Part shown: positions 6,364-6,625 of the stretch, piece after piece | Layout of the letters: the number at the start of each line of letters is the position of its first letter | Numbering within the stretch: position 1 is the stretch's first letter | Assembly (NCBI GenBank): GCA_013003675.1 | Contig: JABDIP010000360.1 | Coordinates: 1 to 6,625 of the forward strand | Direction: 5' to 3' | Length of the DNA stretch: 6,625 nucleotides | From: Inquilinus sp. | Lineage (GTDB): Bacteria > Pseudomonadota > Alphaproteobacteria > DSM-16000 > Inquilinaceae | Notes under the pieces: model-generated | Databases searched by the model: none | What the model saw: the letters and a program-made list of their open reading frames with translations, nothing else | What the model was told of the DNA's origin: nothing | Made by a program: the position numbers and the translations under genes

Positions 6364-6625
6364 GTGGAGTATTCGGCGCTTGAACTGATCTACCTCGGTA
6401 CTGCAGCCCTCGCGACCGCGGTCCTGCACAGTGTCGGCGGCTTTGCCGGGGCGCTGTTGATGGCAATCGCCACGGCCCCGGTCCTTGGGGTCAAGGCGAC
6501 GGTCCCGGTGGTGGCGACGGCAATGATGATCAGCCATGCGTCGCGCGCCTGGATGTTTCGTCATGCGGTCGACTGGCCGGCCTTTCGCCTGCTCTTCATC
6601 TTCGCCTTCCCGCCTATCGTGGCCG
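6364..6625 (+). CDS. TauE/SafE-type membrane permease, N-terminal part (runs off the window)
   Basis: GTG at 6364, three bases after the crotonase stop, opens a frame still open at the right edge (87 complete codons). The peptide is strongly hydrophobic, with likely membrane segments near 5-22, 25-41, 44-58 and 72-87. It contains HSVGGFAGALLMAIATAPVL (22-41) and GVKATVPVVATAMM (42-55), followed by SRAWMFRHAVDW (60-71). A Gly-rich first hairpin, a GVKA-VPV helix and a basic loop with W..FR..VDW are typical of the TauE/SafE (DUF81) family of anion permeases and exporters. The ribosome binding site is weak, so translation may depend on coupling to the crotonase gene. Location at the end of an uptake-and-CoA operon suggests export of an organic or sulfur-containing anion, but this is inferred. 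No signal separates it from the operon. Confidence 0.75.
   Translation, partial: MEYSALELIYLGTAALATAVLHSVGGFAGALLMAIATAPVLGVKATVPVVATAMMISHASRAWMFRHAVDWPAFRLLFIFAFPPIVA

Overview
This 6.6 kb window is GC-rich and densely coded. Every supported gene lies on the + strand, with gaps of 14 bases or fewer, or an overlap, from base 114 to the right edge. GC-rich third positions, GTG and TTG starts, Shine-Dalgarno sites and a tripartite tricarboxylate transporter (TTT/Tct) suggest a proteobacterium, most likely an alphaproteobacterium. The assignment is by style only, because no rRNA or marker gene is present. No mobile element, CRISPR array, tRNA or rRNA was seen.

Layout: bases 1-30 are the last codons of an upstream gene, in the place where the binding protein TctC usually sits. 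An 83-base gap (31-113) holds a strong GC hairpin. Then come tctB (114-656) and tctA (667-2175), the membrane half of a TTT carboxylate importer; an SDR-family protein (2187-2933); an MmgE/PrpD-family gene broken by one in-frame TGA (2948-4312); a CaiB/BaiF (class III) CoA-transferase (4325-5518); a crotonase (enoyl-CoA hydratase/isomerase) family protein (5515-6360); and the start of a TauE/SafE-type permease (6364 to the edge).

The genes read as one polycistronic catabolic operon. An organic di- or tricarboxylate would be imported by TctABC, acted on by the MmgE/PrpD hydro-lyase or decarboxylase, activated to a CoA thioester by the CoA-transferase and processed by the crotonase, with a possible SDR redox step and a TauE/SafE anion permease. 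The substrate cannot be read from the sequence.

Three points stand out. (1) The MmgE/PrpD frame carries a lone TGA at what I recall as a Cys position in a conserved motif, and intact coding sequence follows it to the expected family length. It is a very recent nonsense mutation, a sequencing error, or recoding (selenocysteine or readthrough). (2) The SDR lacks both the catalytic Ser and Tyr. (3) The crotonase lacks both Glu residues used by canonical hydratases. If the SDR and crotonase are functional, their chemistry is not the textbook chemistry of their families, so automatic names would mislead.
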